From: Bacillota bacterium
GTDB lineage: Bacteria > Bacillota > Clostridia > Oscillospirales > Ruminococcaceae
Direction: 5' to 3'
Length of the DNA: 64,000 nt
NCBI GenBank assembly: GCA_023396225.1
Contig: JAEWWT010000014.1
Location: 212,601 to 276,600 of the forward strand
How positions within the stretch are numbered: position 1 is the stretch's first letter; every line of letters begins with the position of its first letter. Shown one piece after another: positions 44,669 to 53,095 of this stretch. The notes below the pieces were generated by a model, which was not told the DNA's origin, searched no databases, and worked only from the letters and a program-made list of their open reading frames with translations. The position numbers and the translations under genes are program-made.

Positions 44669-45430
44669 ATGACCAACATTGCAATTTGCGGCGCAAACGG
44701 TAAGATGGGCAAAGTTATTGCTTCAATAATTGCTGACAGAAACGATTGCAAGACTATTGCCGGAATTGATATCAATACAGAAGCTTACTCTGATTTTCCG
44801 ATATATTCTGCACCACAGCTTATGAAAGAAAAGCCAGATGTAATTATAGATTTTTCACATCCGTCTGTACTTGAAAGCGTATTAAATTACTGCCTTTCAA
44901 CAGGTACAGCTGTTGTTTTTGCAACAACAGGATATAATGAGGAACAAATCTCAAAAATTAAGAAAGCAGCTGAACAGATTCCTGTTTTCTTTACATTCAA
45001 CCTTTCCCTGGGAATAAATCTTTTGATTAAACTTGCTAAAACTGCTGCCGAACTTCTTGGCGAACAGTTTGATATTGAAATAGTTGAAAAGCACCACAAT
45101 CAGAAAATTGATGCTCCAAGCGGAACTGCAATAATGCTTGCTAATGCTGTAAATGAAACACTTGACAATAAGTACAATTATATTTACGACAGACACTCAC
45201 AGCGCAAAAAGCGTGAAAAAAGTGAAATTGGTATCCACTCTATCAGAGGCGGAACTATTGTCGGGGAGCATGATGTAATCTTTGCAGGAAGAGATGAAAT
45301 TATTACACTTTCACATTCAGCTACTTCAAAGGAAGTATTCGGAGTTGGTTCTGTAAAAGCCGCTGTTTTCCTCAATGGAAAAAGTGCAGGACTTTATGAC
45401 ATGGCTGCTCTTGTTGAGTCCTCAATATAA
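44669..45430 (+). CDS. dapB: 4-hydroxy-tetrahydrodipicolinate reductase
   Basis: 253 residues. The nucleotide-binding motif is AICGANGKMGKVIAS. VIIDFSHPS, ATTGYNEEQ, VEKHHNQKIDAPSGTA and the late SIRGGTIVGEHDVIFAG identify DapB. It reduces the DapA product in diaminopimelate/lysine synthesis. AAAGGA precedes ATG 44669; the frame is open upstream into the intergenic hairpin but has no better start. Last gene of the operon. Confidence 0.96.
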   Translation: MTNIAICGANGKMGKVIASIIADRNDCKTIAGIDINTEAYSDFPIYSAPQLMKEKPDVIIDFSHPSVLESVLNYCLSTGTAVVFATTGYNEEQISKIKKAAEQIPVFFTFNLSLGINLLIKLAKTAAELLGEQFDIEIVEKHHNQKIDAPSGTAIMLANAVNETLDNKYNYIYDRHSQRKKREKSEIGIHSIRGGTIVGEHDVIFAGRDEIITLSHSATSKEVFGVGSVKAAVFLNGKSAGLYDMAALVESSI

Positions 45431-45438
45431 ACATTAAT

Positions 45439-45481
45439 AAAAGCACATATGCAATATAAACTGCATATGTGCTTTTATTTT
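45439..45481. terminator. Bidirectional terminator between dapB and mscS
   Basis: A 15-bp stem AAAAGCACATATGCA / TGCATATGTGCTTTT (45439-45453 with 45462-45476) is followed by a T-rich tail. Confidence 0.92.
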
Positions 45482-45482
45482 A

Positions 45483-46331
45483 TTACTTTTTGCCATTGAC
45501 AACATGTACATCAAGTTGATTATACGGAATTGTAATATCATTCATATCAAATTCAAGCTTGACCTGTTCAATTATATCAAAATATACTGTCCAGTAGTCA
45601 ATTGAGTTTACCCACACTCTTGTTACAATATTCATTGAACTTTGAGCAAGTTCATTCAATCGGATTGTAGGTTCAGGATCTTTTAAAATAAGAGTATGCT
45701 TATCTACAACGTTCTGTATTATTGATATTGCTTTTCTGAAGTCATTTTCATATGATATTCCAAAAGAAAAGTCCACTCTTCTGCGTTCTTCCTGTGTATA
45801 GTTTACAATGGTTGCACTTGAAACAGTACCATTCGGAATGAAAATTACTTTATTGTCTACGGTTGTTATTTTGGTACTTAAAATAGTAATGTCAGCAACA
45901 ACGCCTGAAATACCATTTACTTCGATATAGTTTCCAACCTTGAATGGCTTTGCAAAAAGGAGAATAAAGCCTCCTGCAAGATTTGATAAGCTATCCTGAA
46001 GTGCAAGACCTAATGCAAGTCCTGCTGCACCTATTACTGCTACTATAGAACTCATAGGGATTCGTAGTATTGACAGGGAAATAATCAAGGTAAATGCATA
46101 AAGTACAACCCTTACCATTGATCTTAGAAAACCATGTACAGTTTTATCAAGCTTACTTTTCTTCAATCCCTTTGTAAGTATTTTCAGTACAATTTTATTC
46201 AGGAGTGTTCCAATAATAAATATAAAAACTGCAAAAAATATTGTAGGAAGAAACGAAGTAAGTTGTTCAAGGAGTTTTTCAATCAAACCTGGATTCAGAT
46301 TCTCTGAGGTTACGTCAATAATATCATTCAT
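45483..46331 (-). CDS. MscS-family small-conductance mechanosensitive channel
   Basis: 282 residues. Three membrane helices span about residues 20-120. The third carries the pore motif AVIGAAGLALGLALQDSLSNLAGGFILLF with the Ala/Gly zipper. The beta domain starts at PFKVGNYIEVNGISGVV, with IPNGTVSSATIVNYT. It opens under membrane tension to release solutes during osmotic downshock. GTG 46340 is three codons upstream; ATG 46331 after GAGAGGA is chosen. Convergent with dapB. Confidence 0.93.
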   Translation of the reverse strand: MNDIIDVTSENLNPGLIEKLLEQLTSFLPTIFFAVFIFIIGTLLNKIVLKILTKGLKKSKLDKTVHGFLRSMVRVVLYAFTLIISLSILRIPMSSIVAVIGAAGLALGLALQDSLSNLAGGFILLFAKPFKVGNYIEVNGISGVVADITILSTKITTVDNKVIFIPNGTVSSATIVNYTQEERRRVDFSFGISYENDFRKAISIIQNVVDKHTLILKDPEPTIRLNELAQSSMNIVTRVWVNSIDYWTVYFDIIEQVKLEFDMNDITIPYNQLDVHVVNGKK

Positions 46332-46508
46332 TATCTGCACTACATCCTCTCATTTTGTTTTATATACTTTTAATTATATATGTTTTTAAATTTAAAATAT
46401 TAAAAAATTTATAATATAAACCAATTAAATTATTAACAAGTATATTATGCCGTAATATGTGAATAATGTTTTAAAAATAAACTTTATGGAATTTTTATAA
46501 AAATTATA

Positions 46509-46537
46509 TTGCATTATGGATATAAATATAGTATAAT
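46509..46537 (+). promoter_or_regulatory. Promoter of oadG-oadB
   Basis: TTGCAT (46509-46514) and TATAAT (46532-46537) are separated by 17 bases, 35 nt before the oadG start. Confidence 0.75.
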
Positions 46538-46572
46538 AATCTAAATATTGATTTTAAAAAGGAGCTTTAATC

Positions 46573-46956
46573 ATGGAAATGCAAATGGATATCGGCTATG
46601 TCTTTTCTGTTGTAATAACAGGACTTACTGTAGTGTTCTTGGGACTCATTATTCTTGTTCTTTTTGTTTGGCTTCTTGGTAAGATTTTTGATTCTTTCAA
46701 GAATAATCCAACAAAAAAAGAAAAAGTTGATGTAACTAAATCAGTGCAAAAAAAACCTGCTGATTCACCTGTTCAATCAAGAGCAGTCTTTGATGGAATA
46801 GATGACGAAATAGCAGCTGTTATTGCTGCAGCAGTTGCTGCAATGTCGGACGGAGACACAGTTTACTCAATTCGCAGTATAAAAAAATCTGGCAGACATC
46901 AAAGAAGAACAGCCTGGGGAATGGCTGGTATCTGCCAAAATACAAGTCAAATTTAA
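46573..46956 (+). CDS. oadG: Sodium-pump decarboxylase gamma subunit (OadG family)
   Basis: 127 residues. One N-terminal membrane helix (VVITGLTVVFLGLIILVLFVWLLG, about residues 12-35) is followed by a charged linker and the Ala-rich IAAVIAAAVAAMSDGDT segment typical of OadG/MmdD. It would tether a biotin-dependent decarboxylase to the membrane pump. AAAAGGAG precedes the ATG. The alpha/carboxyltransferase and biotin carrier genes are not adjacent. Confidence 0.88.
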   Translation: MEMQMDIGYVFSVVITGLTVVFLGLIILVLFVWLLGKIFDSFKNNPTKKEKVDVTKSVQKKPADSPVQSRAVFDGIDDEIAAVIAAAVAAMSDGDTVYSIRSIKKSGRHQRRTAWGMAGICQNTSQI

Positions 46957-46974
46957 AAGGGAGCTGTATTATCA

Positions 46975-48174
46975 ATGATATCTAACTTTCTTGAAACACT
47001 CAAGGATCTTTGGATGACATCAGGTTTGTATAACCTCACATGGCAATCATGTGTAATGATTCTCATCTCATTCGTTTTTATGTATCTTGCAATCAAGCAT
47101 AAATTTGAACCTCTTTTGCTTCTTCCGATTGCATTCGGAATGCTACTAACAAACCTTCCTCTTACAGGAATGTATCACCCTGAACTATTCGATATAAGCA
47201 ATGGCAATTCAATCGACTTTGGGAAGATTCTTCATGAAGGCGGTCTTCTTGACCTGCTTTATCTTGGAGTTAAACTTCAGATTTTCCCACCGCTCATATT
47301 CCTTGGTATTGGTTGTATGACTGACTTCGGTCCGCTTATTGCAAATCCAAAGAGCTTCCTTCTTGGTGCTGCTGCGCAGGCTGGTATCTTCCTCACATTC
47401 ATTGGTGCTGCATTCCTTGGATTCACTCCACAGGAAGCTGGATCCATTGCAATTATCGGTGGTGCTGATGGCCCAACAGCTATTTATGTTTCAAGCAAGC
47501 TCTTGGCTAAGGGTGGTTTCGATGTTGATACAGGTACAATCGCTCTTGCGGCATATACTTACATGGCGCTCGTTCCGATTATCCAGCCTCCGATAATGAA
47601 ACTTCTTACTACAAAAAAAGAGCGTGCAGTTGTAATGACTCAGCTCAGAACTGTTTCACAGACTGAAAAGATTATCTTCCCTATCGCTGTTACAATTATT
47701 ATTTCTCTTCTTGTTCCATCAGCTGCTCCACTCGTTGGTATGCTTATGCTCGGTAACCTTTTCAAAGAAAGCGGTGTGGTAGACAGAATCTGCAAAACCG
47801 CTCAGAATGAACTAATGAATATCATTACAATATTCCTTGGTGTTTCTGTTGGCGCTACTACAACTGCAGATAAAATTATTAACCCGAAATTTGGCGGCGT
47901 CATTGTTCTTGGTGTTGTTGCTTTCGGAATTGGTACTGCTTGCGGTGTTCTCTTCGGAAAGCTTATGTATCTTGTTACTGGTGGTAAGGTTAACCCGCTT
48001 ATAGGTTCTGCAGGTGTTTCTGCTGTTCCTATGGCTGCCAGAGTATCACAGAAGGTTGGCTCACAGGAAAATCCAGCAAACTTTCTTCTCATGCACGCTA
48101 TGGGACCAAACGTTGCAGGTGTTATCGGTTCAGCAGTAGCTGCCGGTGTTCTCCTCAGCATAATTCCATATTAA
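46975..48174 (+). CDS. oadB: Sodium ion-translocating decarboxylase beta subunit
   Basis: 399 residues with about nine to eleven membrane helices. The conserved segments GIGCMTDFGPLIANPKSFLLGAAAQ, IAIIGGADGPTAIYVSSKLA-like and GSAGVSAVPMAARVSQKVG, with the HAMGPNVAGVIGSAVAAG end, are diagnostic of OadB/GcdB/MmdB. It exports Na+ using decarboxylation of a carboxybiotin intermediate. It follows oadG by 18 bases; the catalytic partners must be elsewhere. The substrate (oxaloacetate, methylmalonyl-CoA or glutaconyl-CoA) is unknown. Confidence 0.94.
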   Translation: MISNFLETLKDLWMTSGLYNLTWQSCVMILISFVFMYLAIKHKFEPLLLLPIAFGMLLTNLPLTGMYHPELFDISNGNSIDFGKILHEGGLLDLLYLGVKLQIFPPLIFLGIGCMTDFGPLIANPKSFLLGAAAQAGIFLTFIGAAFLGFTPQEAGSIAIIGGADGPTAIYVSSKLLAKGGFDVDTGTIALAAYTYMALVPIIQPPIMKLLTTKKERAVVMTQLRTVSQTEKIIFPIAVTIIISLLVPSAAPLVGMLMLGNLFKESGVVDRICKTAQNELMNIITIFLGVSVGATTTADKIINPKFGGVIVLGVVAFGIGTACGVLFGKLMYLVTGGKVNPLIGSAGVSAVPMAARVSQKVGSQENPANFLLMHAMGPNVAGVIGSAVAAGVLLSIIPY

Positions 48175-48190
48175 TAGATATATGAATAAA

Positions 48191-48226
48191 AAAACACTTT
48201 CGTATTTTTATACGAAAGTGTTTTTT
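48191..48226 (+). terminator. Terminator after oadB
   Basis: A perfect 15-bp stem AAAACACTTTCGTAT / ATACGAAAGTGTTTT with a TTTT loop and a T-run. Confidence 0.94.
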
Positions 48227-48251
48227 AAAACCATTTTGTACAGCCTGATAA

Positions 48252-49091
48252 TCACTTTTTCAAGTAAATCTCAAAATCTTCACATATGGATTTTATGTAT
48301 AAGTGTTCATTTGCAATATGTTTAATAATAGCGTTAGGATATTCAGGCGATGTATCAAACAACTTATCTGTAACTCCTGTTCCATAGACTTCATAAATTA
48401 AATTTAAAAGTATATTGCTGTATTTACTGAAATTCTGAACAACGGCATACAGCTCGCTATTTGTTATTTCCTTCATTTCAGAAATGATATAGCATATATT
48501 ATTAAATTTGATTCGATAGCTGTTCAAAATATTATCTGCACCGTAAGGATTCGGTATAAGATTTATAAGAAAATCCGCATGCTCTGCTGCAATAATGCTC
48601 CAGAAATATATACTGCTGCAAATACAGTACATTACTGAACCTGATAACAAAGGAGAATTAAATTTTATTACTGGATAGGACGGACATTTTTTTGAAGATG
48701 GAATGGATGTACTCATTTTGAAAATTTCAGACGCATATTCCTGTTCATAAATCAAATGAATACCAAACTGATACATAAAAGGCATACCATTGATTACTTC
48801 AAATTTCATTCTTTCAAGAATATTTATGAAATGACGGTTGATATTCAAAAAATTCAGTATCAGATTTCTTGGATTTATCAGATAATTTTTCTTTACTTCT
48901 GTCAGAACTTTACTCAATTTTTCAGAAATTTCAGTAAGCTCACTGCGAAAAGTGTCAGGAAGTAAGATACCGTTTTCTTGCTGTGAATTAAGTATAACAG
49001 TAATATGCTCCATAGAATTGATAATCCAGAATTCGAGTGTCATATTTACAATTTTATTGGAGTTTTGCTTTGTACAGCTTATATAATCCAT
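48252..49091 (-). CDS. DUF2935-like protein with two related helical halves
   Basis: 279 residues. Two segments resemble each other and the DUF2935 pattern: LEFWIINSMEHITVIL near the N-terminus and IYFWSIIAAEHADFLINL near residue 160. Each begins a long helix with FW...EH residues that could bind metal, as in ferritin-like bundles. No signal peptide or membrane helix is seen. The role is unknown. ATG 49103 (MVFN) is in frame but overlaps the AGAAAGGA site, so 49091 is taken. It is preceded by a long structured leader shared with the gene at 57696. Confidence 0.65.
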   Translation of the reverse strand: MDYISCTKQNSNKIVNMTLEFWIINSMEHITVILNSQQENGILLPDTFRSELTEISEKLSKVLTEVKKNYLINPRNLILNFLNINRHFINILERMKFEVINGMPFMYQFGIHLIYEQEYASEIFKMSTSIPSSKKCPSYPVIKFNSPLLSGSVMYCICSSIYFWSIIAAEHADFLINLIPNPYGADNILNSYRIKFNNICYIISEMKEITNSELYAVVQNFSKYSNILLNLIYEVYGTGVTDKLFDTSPEYPNAIIKHIANEHLYIKSICEDFEIYLKK

Positions 49092-49102
49092 ATTAAAAAC
49101 CA

Positions 49103-49221
49103 TTCCTTTCTGCTATTTGTTCTGGTCTTGAACCTGAACTGAGTTCAGCTAAGCAAAATTTCTGCTGTCCTTTTTGCAGAAAAGGAACAAATAGCATCGT
49201 GAAAAATTTATTTTTCACGAT
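49103..49221 (-). ncRNA. Repeated structured leader element, copy before the DUF2935-like gene
   Basis: Minus-strand order: hairpin ATCGTGAAAAA / TTTTTCACGAT (49196-49206 with 49211-49221). Then an outer stem GCTATTTGTTC / GAACAAATAGC (49185-49195 with 49112-49122) encloses a TTCTGC/GCAGAA hairpin and CTGAAC-TCA-GTTCAG. Then AGAAAGGA. It aligns almost without gaps to 57701-57823, with paired changes in the stems. Confidence 0.7.
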
Positions 49222-49297
49222 AAAACCCTCCTGCAATAATATAAAGTTAAAGAAATACTTTTCTTAAGCATTATATGATTACAGGAGGGTTTTGTGA
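49222..49297 (-). terminator. Terminator of bioY
   Basis: AAAACCCTCCTG and CAGGAGGGTTTT arms (49222-49233 with 49282-49293) enclose an AT-rich, partly paired loop. It lies directly upstream of the structured leader of the next gene on this strand. Confidence 0.75.
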
Positions 49298-49373
49298 TTA
49301 TTGTGAAGGAATAACGCCAAAAATCATTTTAGTTAATGCAATTTGCTTTAATACTTGCAGGAATTTTATTTGT

Positions 49374-49952
49374 TTAATTTCCTGCCAAACGGTTGTTTAA
49401 TATAGGTTTCAGCTTCTTTGCAAGGAATGCAGCTAGAAAATTTAGCACTATATCACCAGGTGCTACAAAGACAAAACAATATAAAAATACATTGCCTGCG
49501 CTTATTGGTTCTGACATATATACATTTCTTATCAGATAAAAATATATAATTCCAAAGGCATATACAACTGCTAATCCGGCAAAACTTGCAGCAAGAAGTC
49601 TTTTATATGATGGATTTTTATCTTTATTTGCGATAAGTCCTGTTACAAATGCACCCAAAATAAAACCGACAAGATATCCGAAGGTTGGCTTGAATATGTA
49701 TCCTATGCCGCCACCAGCTGTGAAAATCGGAATGCCAGACAGTCCGAGAATCATATATACAAGTGCACTAGCAGCTCCTGCCTTAGCGCCAAGTAATAGA
49801 CCAGCCATAATTACAAAAAACAGCTGCATTGTTATTGGCATATTAGGTATCGGAATCTTCAGAAACGCTCCTGCTGCAATTAGAGCGGTAAATAAAGCAC
49901 AGAATACAAGTGTAAGGGTTTTGCTATGATTATTTGTTTGCGTGTTTGACAT
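49374..49952 (-). CDS. bioY: Biotin transporter BioY
   Basis: 192 residues, about six membrane helices. KIPIPNMPITMQLFFVIMAGLLLGAKAGAASALVYMILGLSGIPIFTAGGGIGYIFKPTFGYLVGF covers the biotin-binding S-component signature. It imports biotin, alone or with a shared ECF module not encoded here. Upstream in-frame codons to 50015 lie inside the leader hairpin; ATG 49952 follows AGAAAGGA. Biotin is the cofactor of the sodium-pump decarboxylase encoded nearby, a plausible functional link. Confidence 0.95.
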   Translation of the reverse strand: MSNTQTNNHSKTLTLVFCALFTALIAAGAFLKIPIPNMPITMQLFFVIMAGLLLGAKAGAASALVYMILGLSGIPIFTAGGGIGYIFKPTFGYLVGFILGAFVTGLIANKDKNPSYKRLLAASFAGLAVVYAFGIIYFYLIRNVYMSEPISAGNVFLYCFVFVAPGDIVLNFLAAFLAKKLKPILNNRLAGN

Positions 49953-50043
49953 ACTTACGACCATTCCTTTCTTAATGTCTTGTGTTTTACTACCATTGAA
50001 AAACACAAGATTCAAAGTTTGATAGGTTTATCTTTCAAACTTT
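49953..50043 (-). ncRNA. Structured leader of bioY
   Basis: Two hairpins precede the start: AAAGTTTGA / TCAAACTTT (50014-50022 with 50035-50043) and TCTTGTGTTTT / AAAACACAAGA (49978-49988 with 50000-50010). TTAAGAAAGGAATGGTC then leads to the ATG. Architecture matches the acs and 49091 leaders, but the stems differ in sequence. Confidence 0.5.
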
Positions 50044-50068
50044 CACTACTTTCTTTTTTACGATGTTC

Positions 50069-50097
50069 AGTATAGCACACACAATTATTATTGTCAA
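50069..50097 (-). promoter_or_regulatory. Promoter of bioY
   Basis: On the minus strand TTGACA (50097-50092) and TATACT (50074-50069) are separated by 17 bases, giving a leader of about 110 nt. No convincing BirA operator overlaps it. Confidence 0.85.
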
Positions 50098-50220
50098 CTA
50101 ATTAATATAAAAAAGTCGACAATTAATAAAATTTAATATTTGTATATTTTGCTTTACTTTAATAATATAATCATGTATAATTATATATAAATTGATATTA
50201 CTTTTAATTTAATAATTTAC

Positions 50221-50260
50221 AGAAAGGAGTAATTGCCCATTCCAGGGTTGATTAACATAT
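50221..50260 (+). promoter_or_regulatory. Distant ribosome-binding site with intervening hairpin, AI-2E transporter gene
   Basis: GAAAGGAG ends at 50229, 31 nt from the ATG. AATTGCCC can pair with GGGTTGATT (one bulge, two G-T pairs) around ATTCCA, leaving about 8 nt. The stem is weaker than in nadA. Confidence 0.4.
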
Positions 50261-51607
50261 ATGAAAGTTGATTTCAATAAAAAGTACACAACCATTTCGG
50301 TTTATTGCATAATTACATTTTGCGTCTGCCTTACAATTCTGCTGATTGCAGCAAGGTTTGATGTTGTTTCAGGATTTATTTCGGAGGTTTTCAAGGTTCT
50401 TGGTCCTATTAACTGGGGGATTGTTATTGCGTTTCTTGTAAACCCTGTTCAGGTGTTTGCTGAACGGAATATTAGATTGCTTACCGGAAAAAAGAAAGCT
50501 CATCCAAGGATTGATAAATGGCTTAGTGTGCTAATTTCTATGCTTTTTACCCTTGCAGTTATTGCTGCACTTGTTGCGATAATTATGCCACAGGTAATAG
50601 ACAGTGTCATGAAAATATTTGAAAACAGCTCTGTTTACTTTGGGAAATTAGAAAAATGGGTTTATGGAATAATCGATGATTACCCTCAGCTTAACTCAAT
50701 TATTGAGGAACAGTTTGAAACAATTCAGGTAAAAGTAATGGAATTCGTTGACAACATTATGCCTACACTTGGAGATTTTGCTGTTAAAATTAAGGATGGG
50801 GCAATTAATTTCTTAATTGGTTTTAAGGACTTTGTTATCGGTTTTATCGTTGCAATATATCTTCTTTTGAGCAAGGAAAAATTTCTTGCTCAGGCAAAAA
50901 AATTCACATATGCAATACTGCCTAAAAGACTATGTAAGGGATTTTTGGATGTATGCAGTACTACCAATCGAACATTAAGTGGATTTATTTCAGGCAAAAT
51001 CATAGATTCATTTATTATCGGCGTTCTGTGCTTTATCTGCTTGAAAATAATGAATATAGAAATGTATGTACTTATAAGCTTCATTATTGGTATAACTAAT
51101 GTAATTCCGTTCTTTGGTCCAATTTTTGGAGCAATTCCCTGTGCATTTATTCTGCTTATGATAAACCCAAGTCAGGTTATTCCGTTTATTATATTTATAA
51201 TAATACTCCAACAATTTGACGGAAATATTCTTGGACCTAGTATTCTTGGTGAATCCACTGGGCTTCCTGCTTTCTGGGTTATGTTTTCAATTATTGTGGG
51301 CGGGGGATTGTTCGGCTTTGCAGGAATGTTACTGAGTGTACCGCTGTTTGCAGTCATTTACGAGCTTGTTGCAAAGTTTACTAACTATCTGTTAAGAAGA
51401 AAATCTTTGTCCTGCGATACAGAAGATTACTGGCCTGCTGAAAGAGAGAGTAATGTTAGAGCAAAGAAATTATTTAGCAGTATAGATTTGAAAAGAATCT
51501 TCTCAAAAAAGAAGATTAATGTTGAAAGTAGTAATGAAAACAATTCACAAGCAGAAACTTTACCAGAAGTGAAAAATGATCTAGATGATGAAGAAACAGA
51601 TGCTTAG
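50261..51607 (+). CDS. AI-2E family transporter (PerM/YtvI-like)
   Basis: 448 residues with the family's seven to eight membrane helices. INWGIVIAFLVNPVQVFAER at the N-terminus, GFKDFVIGFIVAIYLLLSKEKF, SGFISGKIIDSFIIGVLCFICL and QQFDGNILGPSILGESTGLPAFWVMFSIIVGGGLFGFAGMLLSVPLFAVIYE are typical. The last 80 residues are a charged cytoplasmic tail. Proteins of this family export AI-2, ions or other small solutes; the substrate is unknown. An in-frame stop 12-14 bases before the ATG rules out a longer form. Confidence 0.9.
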   Translation: MKVDFNKKYTTISVYCIITFCVCLTILLIAARFDVVSGFISEVFKVLGPINWGIVIAFLVNPVQVFAERNIRLLTGKKKAHPRIDKWLSVLISMLFTLAVIAALVAIIMPQVIDSVMKIFENSSVYFGKLEKWVYGIIDDYPQLNSIIEEQFETIQVKVMEFVDNIMPTLGDFAVKIKDGAINFLIGFKDFVIGFIVAIYLLLSKEKFLAQAKKFTYAILPKRLCKGFLDVCSTTNRTLSGFISGKIIDSFIIGVLCFICLKIMNIEMYVLISFIIGITNVIPFFGPIFGAIPCAFILLMINPSQVIPFIIFIIILQQFDGNILGPSILGESTGLPAFWVMFSIIVGGGLFGFAGMLLSVPLFAVIYELVAKFTNYLLRRKSLSCDTEDYWPAERESNVRAKKLFSSIDLKRIFSKKKINVESSNENNSQAETLPEVKNDLDDEETDA

Positions 51608-51641
51608 CTTATGACATTAAAATGACCGGTTAGGCATAAAA

Positions 51642-51684
51642 AATCTGCACAGTAAAATTCAATTACTGTGCAGATTAATTTTAT
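51642..51684. terminator. Bidirectional terminator between AI-2E gene and tmcAL
   Basis: A 14-bp stem AATCTGCACAGTAA / TTACTGTGCAGATT (51642-51655 with 51663-51676), then AATTTTAT. Confidence 0.85.
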
Positions 51685-51698
51685 ATTTACGTTAATAC

Positions 51699-52901
51699 TT
51701 ATATTTTCTCAATCTTTGCAACAAAGTCCATAGCACTTGATCTTACTGTTCTTGAAGCAAGATTGTAAATGTCAGTTGATGCTGCTGTGAGATTCATATA
51801 TCTTCTGCATATTGCATTTGGATTTTCTGCAAATTCCTTAAAGCCTGTTGAGAAAGGAATTGTAAATCTTGATGCTTCAGCTTCCTTTGCTGCTGCCAGA
51901 ATTTCAGCGCCCTTATTATTAAGTGCAAGAATTCTGCCGTATGGCGGAGGTGACTGGAGATCAAGAGCCTTTATACCAATAAAGAGGTTAAGGAGTATTC
52001 TTCTGAGCCTTGCCATTGGGTATCTCTTTGTCTTTACAGCCTCAAAGAAGGAATCAATAGATGTTGCCATTTTCCCTGCTTCAAAGATTCTGTTTTCTAG
52101 TCCCTGTGCAACATCAGGAGTTTCAGCTATTTCCTTAAGAGATACAGTTCTAAGCTTGTACAACATCTGGCGTTCCATATTGTCGAAATAAGCAAGGAGC
52201 TGCTTTTCTCTATATTCATCAATAGCATCTACAGTATCCTTAGGAACAAATGCTGAAATGTCTTCTTCATCTTCAATCATTTCCCTGAGCTTTGAAGCAC
52301 TTGCGATTCCATCAGAAATACCGTCACCGTCATGATCGGCACCCTTGCGCTTGATTGTAAATGCGTCAAAATCCTGCCCCATAACCTTCATTGCCTTGAG
52401 ATATTCAATTGCAAGAATGTTATTAGGAGAAGTAAACAGATCTGAAACAAGAGGGCCATACTGTAAGCCTACAAGGTTTTCAATAGCTTCAGGATAAGGC
52501 ATACCTTGTTCAAGAAGAGGCTTGATGTTTTCAGGTGTTGCAACTGCAATCGCAGCATCAGCAGCTTCCCTGAGCATATCAATGTTTCCACATTCGCTTC
52601 CAAATGATATTCCGTCAACACATCCAAGTGCAGAAAGCATCATAACTCCGCAGCGTGCAAACATTTCAGCATTAGCAATTGAATAAACAACAGGCATTTC
52701 AATTACAAGGTCAGCACCGTTCTTAACAGCTATTTCAGCACGTTTGAACTTATCAATTATAGCTATGTCACCACGCTGAACATAATTGCCGCTCATTATG
52801 GCAACAATATGGTCAGCACCATGCTTTCTTGTTTCCTCAATCTGATATATGTGTCCATTGTGAAAAGGATTATATTCACAAATTATGCCATAGGTTTTCA
52901 T
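51699..52901 (-). CDS. tmcAL: tRNA(Met) cytidine acetate ligase TmcAL (YlbM family)
   Basis: 400 residues. The nucleotidyltransferase-type N-terminus GIICEYNPFHNGHIYQIEETRK with HxGH, GNYVQRGDIAIIDKFKRAEIA and GADLVIEMP identify the YlbM/TmcAL family. It uses ATP and acetate to acetylate C34 of elongator tRNA-Met. GGAGG eight bases before ATG 52901 fixes the start; nine in-frame upstream codons are ignored. Monocistronic, divergent from ackA. Confidence 0.93.
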   Translation of the reverse strand: MKTYGIICEYNPFHNGHIYQIEETRKHGADHIVAIMSGNYVQRGDIAIIDKFKRAEIAVKNGADLVIEMPVVYSIANAEMFARCGVMMLSALGCVDGISFGSECGNIDMLREAADAAIAVATPENIKPLLEQGMPYPEAIENLVGLQYGPLVSDLFTSPNNILAIEYLKAMKVMGQDFDAFTIKRKGADHDGDGISDGIASASKLREMIEDEEDISAFVPKDTVDAIDEYREKQLLAYFDNMERQMLYKLRTVSLKEIAETPDVAQGLENRIFEAGKMATSIDSFFEAVKTKRYPMARLRRILLNLFIGIKALDLQSPPPYGRILALNNKGAEILAAAKEAEASRFTIPFSTGFKEFAENPNAICRRYMNLTAASTDIYNLASRTVRSSAMDFVAKIEKI

Positions 52902-53095
52902 TCCAAATTTCCTCCATATCTTTTGCAAAAAAAATTTATGTTTTATAGGACAAATATAGACAAATACAAAACTTTTTTGTGCATAAAACTGAATATAATA
53001 CTAAAGTCTTGATTTTTATCCTATAAAGTAATAATATTAAATTAATGCCTTGTTGTCAAGGGGGAAACTCAAATTTTGAAAGGATTGTTAAATTA

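Noticed and set aside
50062..50110. BirA operator upstream of bioY
   Set aside because: No TTGTTAAC...GTTAACAA dyad could be found around the promoter.
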